Shown: one piece after another, positions 1 through 7,640 of the stretch
Layout of the letters: every line of letters begins with the position of its first letter
How positions within the stretch are numbered: the first letter of the stretch is position 1
Assembly: GCA_900547755.1 (NCBI GenBank)
Contig: URIC01000004.1
Location: forward strand, 1 to 64,000
Source of the DNA: an uncultured Bacteroidales bacterium
GTDB taxonomy: Bacteria > Bacteroidota > Bacteroidia > Bacteroidales > Muribaculaceae
DNA length: 64,000 nucleotides
Reading direction: 5' to 3'
Notes under the pieces: generated by a model
Databases searched by the model: none
Seen by the model: only the letters and a program-made list of their open reading frames with translations
Told to the model about the DNA's origin: nothing
Translations under genes and position numbers: made by a program

Positions 1-913
1 CGTTGCCATTGCCGTTCTGGGAGCCTCCGCTGCCGTTCTGGCCCCCCTTGGGACGGCGTCCGTCGAATCCGGGCTGCGAAGCAGTCTTCTCCACATCGAC
101 TTTTTCCTTGCCTATGCGCTGGCGCTTCTTGCGGGAAGAGGAGTTCTGTCCTCCGTTCTGGGTGCCCTGTCCGTTCTGGGCGGCATGTTTGCGCTCCTCT
201 TTGCTGCGTTTGCGCGGACGGGTGGATTGGTTTATGGCCGACAGGTCAATGGAGCCTACCACCTTGAACTGGGGTGTCTGCACGGAGGGTGTGGGACGGA
301 AGATTTCAGAGGTATGAGCCGCTGATTTCTCCTCCCCGTTCTCTTCCGCTTTGGGTTCGGGTTTCGGCTCGTCTTTGGGTTTCGGCCTGGGTTCCGGCTT
401 TGGTTCGGGTTTGGGTTTGGGTTCCGGTTTTGATTCCGGTTTAGGCGCGGGCTTGGAAGCGGGCTTGGCTTTCTCTTTCACTTCCGGTTTCACTTCCGGC
501 TTAGGTTCGGGTTTGGGTTCCGGTTTAGGCGCGGGCTTCGGTTCCTGTTTGGGTTTCTCCGCAACTTTAGGAGCGGGAGGCACCACATTGCCTTTGCTGT
601 CCAGATTCACTTTGCCTATCACTTTGGGCCCGTGAGCGGCGGGTGTCACCGTTTCTTTCGCAGGCTTGGGGGCAGCGGCGGCTGTCTCCTTGGCAGCTGC
701 CTTGCGGGCGGAGGTGCGGTTGAGCGCCTTGTCCAGTTTGTCTTTGAAATCCTTGTCTTTACTGTATTCTTTAAACAATAGCTCGACTGCGTGGTCGTCT
801 ATGCGAGCGTTGGGGTTGTCGTCCACCTGCACGTTGTTCTTGCGAAGGAATTCGGCGGCTGTGCTGACGCCCACGTTCAGCTCTCGTGCTATTTTATTTA
901 TCTTTGTTGGCAT
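1..913 (-). CDS. infB: Translation initiation factor IF-2, N-terminal part (partial)
   Basis: The reading frame starts at the ATG at 913 and is still open at the left edge, so the GTPase and C-terminal domains lie outside the window. The first ~55 residues (MPTKINKIARELNVGVSTAA...) form the typical IF2_N helical domain. They are followed by a long K/P/E-rich linker with repeated KPEPKP units at about residues 105-205 and then an R/K/G/N/Q-rich stretch. Such a variable charged linker is usual for IF-2 of Bacteroidetes. The protein delivers initiator fMet-tRNA to the 30S subunit. It is the third gene after rimP and nusA, the conserved bacterial order, with an 84-base gap to nusA and no terminator seen between them. 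Confidence 0.93.
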   Translation of the reverse strand, partial: MPTKINKIARELNVGVSTAAEFLRKNNVQVDDNPNARIDDHAVELLFKEYSKDKDFKDKLDKALNRTSARKAAAKETAAAAPKPAKETVTPAAHGPKVIGKVNLDSKGNVVPPAPKVAEKPKQEPKPAPKPEPKPEPKPEVKPEVKEKAKPASKPAPKPESKPEPKPKPEPKPEPRPKPKDEPKPEPKAEENGEEKSAAHTSEIFRPTPSVQTPQFKVVGSIDLSAINQSTRPRKRSKEERKHAAQNGQGTQNGGQNSSSRKKRQRIGKEKVDVEKTASQPGFDGRRPKGGQNGSGGSQNGNGN

Positions 914-997
914 ATATATCTGTTGCGGATTGGCTAATTATTTTTATTGAAGCTGACTGTCGGGGGGAGAGGCGGAGTCGAGAGGGCAGGCTGTGTG

Positions 998-2248
998 TCA
1001 GTCTTCAAACTCGGCTCGCAGCACTTCCAGGACGTGGTCTACAGTGCCTTCTTCGAGGTCGGCCTGCTGGATGAGTACGTCGCGGTCAGCGTTGAGCACA
1101 GCCTTGGCGGTGCCGAGGCCCAGGTCCTTGAGGGTGTCTATAACCCACTGGTCTATCTCGTCGCTGAATTCGTCGAGGTAGATGTCCTCCTCGCCTTCGT
1201 CGATGTCGCGATAAACGTCAATGGTGTAACCTGTGAGCATGGATGCGAGGCGTATGTTGTAGCCTCCCTTGCCGATAGCCAGGCTCACTTCGTCGGGGTG
1301 CAGGAATACCTCGGCCTTCTTGTCCTGCTCGTTGAGGCGAATGGAGCTGACCTTGGCGGGGGAGAGCGCGCGCTGTATCATGAGCTGGGGGTTGGTGGTG
1401 TAGTTGAGTACGTCGATGTTCTCGTTGCGGAGTTCGCGTACTATGCCGTGTATGCGCGCGCCTTTCACGCCTACGCAGGCTCCTACTGGGTCAATGCGGT
1501 CGTCGTAGCTCTCTACGGCTATCTTGGCGCGCTCGCCGGGGATGCGGGCCACGGCCTTGATAGTGATGAGACCGTCGTGAATCTCGGGCACCTCCTGTTC
1601 GAACAGTCGGCGCAGGAAGCGCTCGTCGGTGCGGCTCACTATCACCTTGGGGTTGCCGTTGGGATTGTCCACACGCTTTACGATGGCGCGGACCATGTCT
1701 CCCTTGTGGAAGAAGTCGGAGGGAATCTGTTCTTCCTTGGGCATGAGCAGCTCGTTCTGCTCTTCGTCCATGAGAAGCATCTCGCGTTTCCATATCTGGT
1801 GTACCTCGCCGGTTACAATCTCGCCTTCCAGCTCCTTGAATTTGGAGTAGAGGGCATCTTTCTGAAGGTCAAGAATCTTGCTCTGCAGGGTCTGGCGCAG
1901 GTTGAGGATGGCGCGGCGGCCGAATTTCTCGAAAAATATCTGCTTGGCCACATCCTCGCCCACCTCGCACTCGGGGTCTATTTCGCGGGCATCGGTGAGA
2001 CCTATCTGCATGTCCTTGTTCTCCACTTCTCCGTCGGGAACCACCACGAGGTTCTGGTAAATCTCGCAGTCTCCCTTGTCGGGGTTCATGATTACGTCAA
2101 AGTTCTCGTCTGAGCCGAACATCTTGGCGAGTACGTTGCGGAACGACTCCTCCAGGACGCTGATCATTGTGGTCTTGTCGATGTTCTTGAGTTCCTTGAA
2201 CTCGGCGAACCTGTCGACCATGTTTGCGTTTTCTTCTTTCTTAGCCAT
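998..2248 (-). CDS. nusA: Transcription termination/antitermination factor NusA
   Basis: 416 residues. The N-terminal RNA-polymerase-binding domain (about 1-130) is followed by an S1 domain (about 135-200, around 'GEIVTGEV') and tandem KH domains (about 205-350). The KH region carries the family motifs 'IDPVGACVGVKGARI' and 'AIGKGGYNIRLA'. A short acidic C-terminus with one helix-hairpin-helix-like segment replaces the longer acidic repeats of the E. coli protein. NusA binds elongating RNA polymerase and modulates pausing, termination and rRNA antitermination. It sits between rimP (93 bases upstream) and infB, so all three are probably co-transcribed from the promoter near 3125. Confidence 0.97.
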   Translation of the reverse strand: MAKKEENANMVDRFAEFKELKNIDKTTMISVLEESFRNVLAKMFGSDENFDVIMNPDKGDCEIYQNLVVVPDGEVENKDMQIGLTDAREIDPECEVGEDVAKQIFFEKFGRRAILNLRQTLQSKILDLQKDALYSKFKELEGEIVTGEVHQIWKREMLLMDEEQNELLMPKEEQIPSDFFHKGDMVRAIVKRVDNPNGNPKVIVSRTDERFLRRLFEQEVPEIHDGLITIKAVARIPGERAKIAVESYDDRIDPVGACVGVKGARIHGIVRELRNENIDVLNYTTNPQLMIQRALSPAKVSSIRLNEQDKKAEVFLHPDEVSLAIGKGGYNIRLASMLTGYTIDVYRDIDEGEEDIYLDEFSDEIDQWVIDTLKDLGLGTAKAVLNADRDVLIQQADLEEGTVDHVLEVLRAEFED

Positions 2249-2341
2249 TTATGTAGTTGTTTTATTTTTTGTGGAATAGAGTATGTTTACTTTTAAACTG
2301 CTTCAACATGAAAAAAATACGGTTTAAAAGCAACCATACCC

Positions 2342-2806
2342 TTAAAATTCGATGACGGCGTTGACCTTCTTGACATCGGCAAAGGTGAAGTGGTGCTGCA
2401 CGGTGCGTATTTCGGGACGTTTCATCCCCTCCTCCTTCACTTTTGTCTCCACACCGAGTGTGAAACCGTGTTCATCGGCCTCGTCCAGGATGCCCTTCAG
2501 CTTACGGCCGTCGGCGGTGAGTACCTCCACCTTGTTGCCGACATTCTTAAGGTACTGTCCGAGAACCTTGAACGGGGCGGTGAGACCGGCGCTGCCCACT
2601 TCCAGGGCATAGTCCTCCGCCTCGCGGGGGAAAGCCTCTTCAATGGCGCGGCTCAGGGCCACGCAGAAGTCTATGTCCGCCCCTTCGGGGCTGTCCACTT
2701 CCACTGTAATCTCGTTCTGCGGGGATACTTTCACCTCCACCAGGAAGTAGTCCGTGCCTTGCAGCCGGGACTCTACGAACTCAGTCAATGCCTTCTTGTC
2801 TGTCAT
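2342..2806 (-). CDS. rimP: Ribosome maturation factor RimP
   Basis: 154 residues from the ATG at 2806 (MTDKKALTEF...). The open frame extends 21 codons further upstream (from 2869), but that extension has no family similarity that I recognise, so the internal ATG is preferred; the product then has the usual RimP length. The N-terminal alpha/beta domain (to about residue 85, with 'VEVDSPEGADIDFCVALSRAIEE') and the C-terminal SH3-like barrel with 'GLTAPFKVLGQYLKNVGNKVEV' are both recognisable. RimP assists late 30S subunit assembly. It is the first gene of the rimP-nusA-infB operon and follows an unusually long leader of about 310 bases. Confidence 0.93.
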   Translation of the reverse strand: MTDKKALTEFVESRLQGTDYFLVEVKVSPQNEITVEVDSPEGADIDFCVALSRAIEEAFPREAEDYALEVGSAGLTAPFKVLGQYLKNVGNKVEVLTADGRKLKGILDEADEHGFTLGVETKVKEEGMKRPEIRTVQHHFTFADVKKVNAVIEF

Positions 2807-3119
2807 CTTGTCTTGTATAAGGCAGGCTCTTGAAGCGGGCGCTGCCACATTGGTGAAATACAGGTTCAAAAAGCGGAACCTGCCTTATCGGTTGTATAAT
2901 AGAGTGCCTGGACCCGTGCTGACGGGTGTAGGTACAAAAAAGTCGCTGCACGGCATCGACCATAATTCCGGGGATAGGGAAGGAAGTGCCGCGCGGTACC
3001 GCGCTATTGGGCTGATACTCAGCAGCCCGGTATTGTAAGAGCCGTGTCCTGCAAGTCTTACGACAGATGGAGAAAGGCTCTCTGAATGGGGTAAGAACGG
3101 ATGTTCCGGCCCTATTCCG
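2807..3119 (-). promoter_or_regulatory. Long structured 5' leader of rimP-nusA-infB
   Basis: Gene-free stretch between the TAnnTTTG element at 3123-3130 and the rimP start. On the minus strand it holds several potential hairpins: GGGCTG/CAGCCC near 3010-3030, a GCGCGG/CCGCGC palindrome near 2990-3005, and a stem directly followed by six U at 2936-2960 (listed separately). No tRNA or known riboswitch motif was recognised. A minus-strand open frame runs through it but begins at the -7 element, so it is probably not translated. A regulatory role is inference from length and structure. Confidence 0.45.
2936..2960 (-). terminator. Possible attenuator in the rimP leader
   Basis: On the minus strand GTCG (2960-2957) and CGAC (2945-2942) flank an inner GC/GC pair and are followed immediately by six U (2941-2936). 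The stem is short, so it would be a weak intrinsic terminator. It lies about 160-180 bases into the leader, 130 bases before rimP, where premature termination could regulate the operon. Confidence 0.3.
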
Positions 3120-3122
3120 TTG

Positions 3123-3130
3123 CAAAGATA
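3123..3130 (-). promoter_or_regulatory. -7 element for rimP-nusA-infB
   Basis: Minus strand TATCTTTG matches TAnnTTTG exactly. The expected -33 position falls on the T-rich tail of the C69 peptidase terminator (3145-3150), so promoter and terminator are packed together. The start site would be near 3119. Confidence 0.6.
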
Positions 3131-3144
3131 GAAATAATTATCTG

Positions 3145-3177
3145 AAAAAAGGCACGTCGGATAATCACCGACGTGCC
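3145..3177 (-). terminator. Intrinsic terminator of the C69 peptidase gene
   Basis: Perfect 10-bp stem: GGCACGTCGG (3151-3160) pairs with CCGACGTGCC (3168-3177) around a 7-base loop. On the minus strand it is followed by TTTTTT. It lies 40 bases after the peptidase stop codon. Confidence 0.9.
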
Positions 3178-3216
3178 CAGGAATGTGATATTAACTATTT
3201 TTAAGGAAATTTAACG

Positions 3217-4914
3217 TTATTTGGTCGTATTTTCCTCTTTGGCTTTGAGGGGAGCGATGTCCTTGCCACGGTCCAGGAAGTGGTCGCCGGTCTTCTCTAC
3301 GATTATGTCGAAGTACTCCTGGTTATATCCAGGAAAATCGGGATAGACGGGCATGCCGTACTCGGAGTAGATGAATTGGCCCTTGTCGTCCAGCTTCTTC
3401 ATGTTGCCGTCCATGAAACGTACCACCAGATGGCGGTCAAGTTCGCGGTATGCGTCTGTCGCCTCCTTGGCGATGGCGGCGCCATCGCGGTTCATAGCCT
3501 TGGCCAAAGCGTCGGTGTCGCCGCCGTTGAAGAGAGCCACATACCGTGCCTCCGTTTCGGGGCGGCTGCTCTGGTATTTGCTCTCCAATGCGCCCTGCAC
3601 CTTACGGATGTCGGGTATCATCAGGTCATAGCGGTGGTAAGCCTGGTTGGCCACGCGGTTGGTCATCCAGAAGTTGGCTGTATCGGAATATTTGTTCATG
3701 TCGCCGTTGCCTTGGCGCACCTCCCAGGGAATTTCGGTCATACCGCAGTAGAAAGGCATATAGACGCAGGTGTTGGCGTCGTCAGTTCCGAACCAGAGCA
3801 GGCCACCTACGGGGTCGGGCAGCTGCGGGCGGGACTGGGCCACGAAGCTCCAGCCGGTCTGCTGCGTGGCGATGGCTCTTTCATGTGTATAGGTCTTGCC
3901 GTTCACTGTATAGTCCATAGGACGCCAGCGGTAAGGCACGTGGTTGGGTCCGGCGCCGATATCCTCGGTCATGGCGTAGGGAGTGTCCTCATAGTGGTCA
4001 CGCATACGCTCCTGCATCTCTGCCAGGGTAATCTTGCGGTCCGGGAATATGTATAGGGGCATCGGCTCGGTGCTTTGGCCGTCCACCCATGCGAAGTATT
4101 TGTCGGCATCCTTGTTGAAGCGGCGGAAGAAGCTCCATACGCGGGCATCGCAGCCGCGCAGTGTGCCATACTCGTATTGCTCGTACACATCGGCAAAGGA
4201 GAAGTCCTTGTTCTTGCCTTTATACCAGCCTTTCTTGCGTGCGAAGTCCACCACATCCTTGGAGTATTTCACGTTCTGTTTGTCCTTGAAGTCCACTTGG
4301 CGAATGCGGGGCTGGTTGGCGTGGCCGGAGATAGCGCCGTCGGGGATACGGACAGCAATCCACACGGCACCCTTTTCGGAACCTTTGCCTATAAGTTCCA
4401 TCACCCACACCTCGTCCTTGTCGGCTATAGAGAAGCTCTCGCCGGAGGATGCGTATCCGTACTTGTCCACCAGGTCGGCCATGATGTCAATGGCCTCGCG
4501 GGCGGTCTTGGCGCGCTGCAGGGTTATGTATATCAGGGAGCCGTAGTCTATAATGGCCTGGCCGGTAGTGTCCATACACTCCTTGCGGCCGCCCCATGTG
4601 CTTTCGGCTATTACCAGCTGATGTTCGTTCATGTTGCCGACCACATTGTAGGTGTGGGGCACTTCGGGAATTTCGCCGAGGGGTTTGCCGGTGTCCCATT
4701 CCACCACCTTGCGCATGGCGCCTTTGGGGTGGTCGGCGGCGGGCTGATGATAGAGTTCTCCGTATAAGCTGTGGGAGTCGGCCGCGTATGTCACCACATT
4801 GCTGCCGTCTGCCATAGCGCCCTTGGTAGCGATAAGATTGGTGCAGGCCAGCGCCGGGAAGGCAGTTCCTGCAAGGGCGACAACAAGCGCCGCCGGAAGA
4901 AAGTGTCGTCTCAT
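3217..4914 (-). CDS. Secreted C69-family (PepD-like) dipeptidase
   Basis: 565 residues. A signal peptide (about 1-23, ending in 'FPALA') is followed directly by Cys24 in 'ACTNLIATKGA'. In family C69 this cysteine becomes the N-terminal nucleophile after processing. Other family hallmarks are 'GNMNEHQLVIAEST', 'YGSLIYITLQRAKTAREAI' and 'WVMELIGKG'. Length and domain span fit a full C69 peptidase, predicted to cleave dipeptides in the periplasm or outside. It stands alone: terminator at 3145-3177 downstream, AT-richer island upstream. A near-consensus TAACTTCG lies about 75 bases before the start. Substrate specificity cannot be read from the sequence. Confidence 0.92.
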   Translation of the reverse strand: MRRHFLPAALVVALAGTAFPALACTNLIATKGAMADGSNVVTYAADSHSLYGELYHQPAADHPKGAMRKVVEWDTGKPLGEIPEVPHTYNVVGNMNEHQLVIAESTWGGRKECMDTTGQAIIDYGSLIYITLQRAKTAREAIDIMADLVDKYGYASSGESFSIADKDEVWVMELIGKGSEKGAVWIAVRIPDGAISGHANQPRIRQVDFKDKQNVKYSKDVVDFARKKGWYKGKNKDFSFADVYEQYEYGTLRGCDARVWSFFRRFNKDADKYFAWVDGQSTEPMPLYIFPDRKITLAEMQERMRDHYEDTPYAMTEDIGAGPNHVPYRWRPMDYTVNGKTYTHERAIATQQTGWSFVAQSRPQLPDPVGGLLWFGTDDANTCVYMPFYCGMTEIPWEVRQGNGDMNKYSDTANFWMTNRVANQAYHRYDLMIPDIRKVQGALESKYQSSRPETEARYVALFNGGDTDALAKAMNRDGAAIAKEATDAYRELDRHLVVRFMDGNMKKLDDKGQFIYSEYGMPVYPDFPGYNQEYFDIIVEKTGDHFLDRGKDIAPLKAKEENTTK

Positions 4915-5127
4915 AAAATCGAAATAGATAACTTTGTGATTGGCCGCAAGCGGAAGCCCCCGCCCGCCGGTCCGATGATATTAGCGCACGAAGTTACTAA
5001 AAAAATCTGAAATGCCCGTCTTCCGTCGTGCAAATTATAAAATCGTTCACCAAAATTAAAGAAGCCTTTTGACCGAGAACTCCGGCTTGATGCGCGATAG
5101 CCCGGTGCTGGTGGCGCAACGTCATAA

Positions 5128-5901
5128 TTATTCGTAATATGGAACTTGACGAGAGCGTTCTACCATGCCTGTGCCTTGACAAGTGGAGCATGTGTGACCT
5201 GATGCCAAGACAGTGTTGTGAGGGTAATTATTGTCGCAATGAGTACATTTTGCTTCTGTATGACCATGACCAAAACAAGCATTACAATACTCTTTTTCAT
5301 ATCCGTATTTCGGATTAATCTTTTGCCAGGTAGCAGGATTTATTTCAGTTCTAACGACTTTGTAGACTTCTTTGTATCCTTGTCCATTACAGTATTGACA
5401 AGTTTGCTTAACAAATCCATCACCGCTACAGTATGAACATTTTATAAAACGGCTACCTCCACATGTCGGGTAAGTCTCATTATAATATTCAGTTCGATAG
5501 CGGAGTTGAGGCTGATACGGTTGGTTATTCTGTGGTACTGGTTGTTGAGGTTGAGATGGTTGTACTTGTTGAATATTCGTAGCATTGTTGTTATCACCGC
5601 TTTTAGGGTGATGTTCTGAACAGGTGTTGCCTCCGAGGAAAAGCAATATGCATACACCGAATAAGGCGACTATCCCGAGGCTATCTTTAATTGAGCCTTT
5701 ATGATTATCCCACATATGCTTTGCGACTGCGCCGAGAAACACAATTAATCCAACGGTAACAATGAATAGAACAAAACAAAGCTCTCGGCTACTGTCGTAA
5801 TTATCATTGGCATCCCATGGTCTGCCATGAGAAGAATAATCTGATAATGCGTAACTCGCATAAATGATAAGAGAAGAAACAAATAGTGCGAGGTGTTTCA
5901 T
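5128..5901 (-). CDS. Membrane protein with DnaJ-like CxxCxGxG zinc-finger repeats
   Basis: 257 residues from the ATG at 5901 (MKHLALFVSS...). A TTG at 5928 would add nine residues. Three hydrophobic segments are visible: about 1-19 (signal-like), 42-60 and 75-92. A P/Q/N-rich linker follows (about 105-130), then a cysteine-rich C-terminus with CSYCSGDG, CQYCNGQG, CNACFGHG, the degenerate CTHCDNNY, and CSTCQGTG. These resemble the zinc-binding CxxCxGxG motifs of DnaJ, but no J domain is present. The gene is AT-richer than its surroundings and lies downstream of the Abi-like gene on the same strand, behind its own good promoter (6031-6061). Function is unknown; a chaperone-like or Abi-partner role is only a guess. 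Confidence 0.8.
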   Translation of the reverse strand: MKHLALFVSSLIIYASYALSDYSSHGRPWDANDNYDSSRELCFVLFIVTVGLIVFLGAVAKHMWDNHKGSIKDSLGIVALFGVCILLFLGGNTCSEHHPKSGDNNNATNIQQVQPSQPQQPVPQNNQPYQPQLRYRTEYYNETYPTCGGSRFIKCSYCSGDGFVKQTCQYCNGQGYKEVYKVVRTEINPATWQKINPKYGYEKEYCNACFGHGHTEAKCTHCDNNYPHNTVLASGHTCSTCQGTGMVERSRQVPYYE

Positions 5902-5924
5902 TATTCGGACTTTTGCAAATTCAG

Positions 5925-6026
5925 CCAAAAGAAAGAAGCGAGGTTACCCGTCTAAGTGGTAGCCTCGACTTTACCTTTTTTTAGAGTGCAAATTGGAGCG
6001 ACTAAAGTCTCCAAAGGCACTGCGAT
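5925..6026 (-). ncRNA. Candidate structured RNA/leader between the Abi-like and zinc-finger genes
   Basis: A consensus promoter (6031-6061) would start a transcript near 6026, about 125 bases before the next start codon. The RNA can form an imperfect GGAG/CTCC hairpin near 5994-6013 and a 10-bp stem CGAGGCTACC/GGTAACCTCG (5967-5958 with 5948-5939, one G-U pair, 9-base loop), followed by the pyrimidine-rich CTTCTTTCTTTT. This could be a leader, a terminator or a free small RNA. An RNA partner for the Abi-like protein is an inference. Confidence 0.3.
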
Positions 6027-6030
6027 AATG

Positions 6031-6061
6031 CAAAGGTAATGCTTTTATTTGAGGTGGCAAA
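6031..6061 (-). promoter_or_regulatory. Promoter between abi-like and zinc-finger genes
   Basis: Minus strand: TTTG (6061-6058), a 19-base spacer and TACCTTTG (6038-6031), a full match to the Bacteroidetes consensus. It lies just after the stop of the Abi-like gene and reads towards the zinc-finger gene. Confidence 0.75.
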
Positions 6062-6091
6062 ATTTCCAGAGAAAAATTAGCGCTAAAAATC

Positions 6092-6970
6092 TCATATCGT
6101 GGAGAAATCTGAAATCAGCGGCTTTAGATTTGGAGAAGCAGAGCAAAGAACCTCATAGAGGTTTTTGATTTGCTTGCTCATGTCATCAGCCCGATTAGCC
6201 GAAACCTGCCCCATTACATATTTTATAACACGCAATGCACCGATTAGGTTGTAGCGCTCGGACGGTGCATTGGCAGCCGGGCCTCTACGGATGCCTTTCG
6301 GCAGTTTAAGGCCATAGATATATTGACCGTGAGCGCAAGCATTCCGGACTTGCCGGATGGTGTGCATATAGCTTTCGAAAGTAACGATCTGACGGATGCC
6401 GAACCCATGGGCGACTAAGATTTTGTCATCGCGTTCTTTCAGCTGCTCATAGAGTTTCATTATGGCTCCGAAGGTCATAAACTCAAGAGTCTTCCACGCC
6501 GGAGCGAAGCGGTCGTTTGGATTCTTTTGGTGGTGTCGGCGGATAATCGGATTGCGTTTGAAGTCGGAAGTGTAGACTTTACGCTCGAACTCATGGGCGT
6601 AAGGACGATTGACAACGACCGGACTCGCAAACCATACGGGATTGGAGTTATACTTGTTGGAGAGATTGTATATGAGCGAAGTGCGGAAAGCTATCTCAAT
6701 GCGGTTGAGATAGCGCATTAGTAACAGGCGCAGGTCAAAATCGAAATAATATAGATTGACCCCATCTTCGAATGATGCACCTTTGACATACTCGTGTGTT
6801 CGGTTGCGAAGTTCGGGATAAGACTTTTCAAAAGGGAACAGGTAAAAGCCAAGACGATAATATCCTATATCCAGTAGAATTTCACGAGCCTTGTCTGCGT
6901 CGGAGACAGTCAGACCTCTTGATTTCAGGAGGTCGAGTTGCTGGTCTATTGTCGTTGCTGATTTCGCCAT
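6092..6970 (-). CDS. Abi_2 (AbiD/AbiF)-like HEPN protein, putative abortive-infection factor
   Basis: 292 residues from the ATG at 6970 (MAKSATTIDQQLDLLKSRGL...). The N-terminus matches the Abi_2 pattern: the 'QQ+xLLKSRGL' start, 'LLDIGYYRLGFYLFPF' and 'FDFDLRLLLMRYLNRIEIAFRT'. Near residue 210 it carries RNACAH within 'IRQVRNACAHGQ', the RNxxxH signature of HEPN ribonucleases. Members of this family act in abortive infection or as RNase toxins. The gene is AT-richer than its neighbours and sits in a small island with strong hairpins on both sides (5939-5967 and 7023-7058). A TAAAATTTG just three bases before the ATG suggests a very short or absent leader. RNase activity is inferred from the motif. 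Confidence 0.85.
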   Translation of the reverse strand: MAKSATTIDQQLDLLKSRGLTVSDADKAREILLDIGYYRLGFYLFPFEKSYPELRNRTHEYVKGASFEDGVNLYYFDFDLRLLLMRYLNRIEIAFRTSLIYNLSNKYNSNPVWFASPVVVNRPYAHEFERKVYTSDFKRNPIIRRHHQKNPNDRFAPAWKTLEFMTFGAIMKLYEQLKERDDKILVAHGFGIRQIVTFESYMHTIRQVRNACAHGQYIYGLKLPKGIRRGPAANAPSERYNLIGALRVIKYVMGQVSANRADDMSKQIKNLYEVLCSASPNLKPLISDFSTI

Positions 6971-7022
6971 ATACAAATTTTAAGTATGCGAAATTACAAA
7001 TAATATGTGATATGACGAAACG

Positions 7023-7058
7023 GCATCAACGTCGCCTGTTTTTAGACGACGTTGATGC
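7023..7058. repeat. Perfect 12-bp inverted repeat upstream of the Abi-like gene
   Basis: GCATCAACGTCG (7023-7034) pairs exactly with CGACGTTGATGC (7047-7058) around a 12-base loop. It begins four bases after the stop codon of the small gene at 7062-7403 and ends about 50 bases before the Abi-like start. The minus strand has only CGTTTCGTC after the stem, so it is a poor intrinsic terminator. Alternatives are an operator or a structured RNA. Confidence 0.6.
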
Positions 7059-7061
7059 AAA

Positions 7062-7403
7062 TCAATGTGTTTCCCAGGGCATTGGCGTGTGGGAGGGGGT
7101 GGGAGCATAAAGCATCAGGGGGCGTTCCAGGCTCCAGCCGCGTGTTATGTTGCGGATGCGCAGACGTGCCAGGCCACGGCATCCCGGCGCCAGGGAACGC
7201 AGGGTGGTCAGCAGGGCCGTGTAGCCGTCTATGCGGTCGCGGGTAATCTCGGCTACTACTTTTCCGGACAGGACAAGGCAGGCGTAAATGCGGTCGGAGT
7301 AATGTATGCGTTGGGGCTCGCGGCATATACGCTGTCTGTAAGCCGAGACGGAACGCCTGGGACATGTGGCGGTTTCTGAATTGTAAGCAAAGGCAGTGTT
7401 CAT
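7062..7403 (-). CDS. Small hypothetical protein (113 aa)
   Basis: 113 residues, arginine-rich, with no family that I can name with certainty. It has no signal peptide or membrane segment. The middle (about 35-95) alternates hydrophobic and basic residues ('ACLVLSGKVVAEITRD', 'RIRNITRGWSLERPLMLY'), suggesting a small folded domain. Support for a real gene: a TAAATTTG element at 7438-7445 about 30 bases before the ATG, and base composition like the core genome. It is read towards the Abi-like gene, with the hairpin at 7023-7058 between them. A spurious frame is possible. Confidence 0.5.
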   Translation of the reverse strand: MNTAFAYNSETATCPRRSVSAYRQRICREPQRIHYSDRIYACLVLSGKVVAEITRDRIDGYTALLTTLRSLAPGCRGLARLRIRNITRGWSLERPLMLYAPTPSHTPMPWETH

Positions 7404-7437
7404 ATCGGTGCTACGCCCCTTTAGTGGGACGGTACTG

Positions 7438-7477
7438 CAAATTTAGGGCCGACGGTGTGCCGTCATACGGCACACCG
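7438..7477 (-). promoter_or_regulatory. Promoter of the 113-aa gene with a perfect dyad upstream
   Basis: Minus strand TAAATTTG at 7445-7438. Immediately upstream, where the spacer and -33 element should be, lies a perfect 11-bp inverted repeat: CGGTGTGCCGT (7453-7463) and ACGGCACACCG (7467-7477). Its position within the promoter suggests an operator; its 3-base gap also fits a tight hairpin. Confidence 0.5.
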
Positions 7478-7571
7478 GTGTTAAAGAAAGTTAACCGCAA
7501 TGCAGCTGTCGTCAGGTCCATGCGCTTCTGTAAAGGCGATTCCTGACTTTTTGCACGGAAATTGCTCTGAA

Positions 7572-7603
7572 TTTGCGGGGGTTAAGAAATTTTTGTAGAT
7601 TTG
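7572..7603 (+). promoter_or_regulatory. Promoter of the large secreted protein gene
   Basis: TTTG (7572-7575), 20-base spacer and TAGATTTG (7596-7603). The start site would be near 7608, about 33 bases before the ATG at 7641. Confidence 0.75.
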
Positions 7604-7640
7604 CAGGTTGAAAAGAAACATATTTATTTACACTTTGCCT

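Noticed and set aside
360..560. Tandem repeat array near the left edge as a mobile or regulatory repeat
   Set aside because: It encodes the KPEPKP linker of IF-2; no separate element is needed.
947..2113. Plus-strand open frame of 388 codons opposite nusA
   Set aside because: Mirror frame of a GC-rich gene; hydrophobic and compositionally odd, no promoter, and nusA is certain.
2807..2869. 21-residue N-terminal extension of RimP
   Set aside because: No similarity to RimP; the internal ATG at 2806 gives the usual length.
2781..3125. Minus-strand open frame of 114 codons through the rimP leader
   Set aside because: It begins inside the -7 promoter element, overlaps rimP in another frame and has no family features.
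3280..4767. Long plus-strand frames opposite the C69 peptidase
   Set aside because: Antisense shadows caused by codon bias of the real gene.
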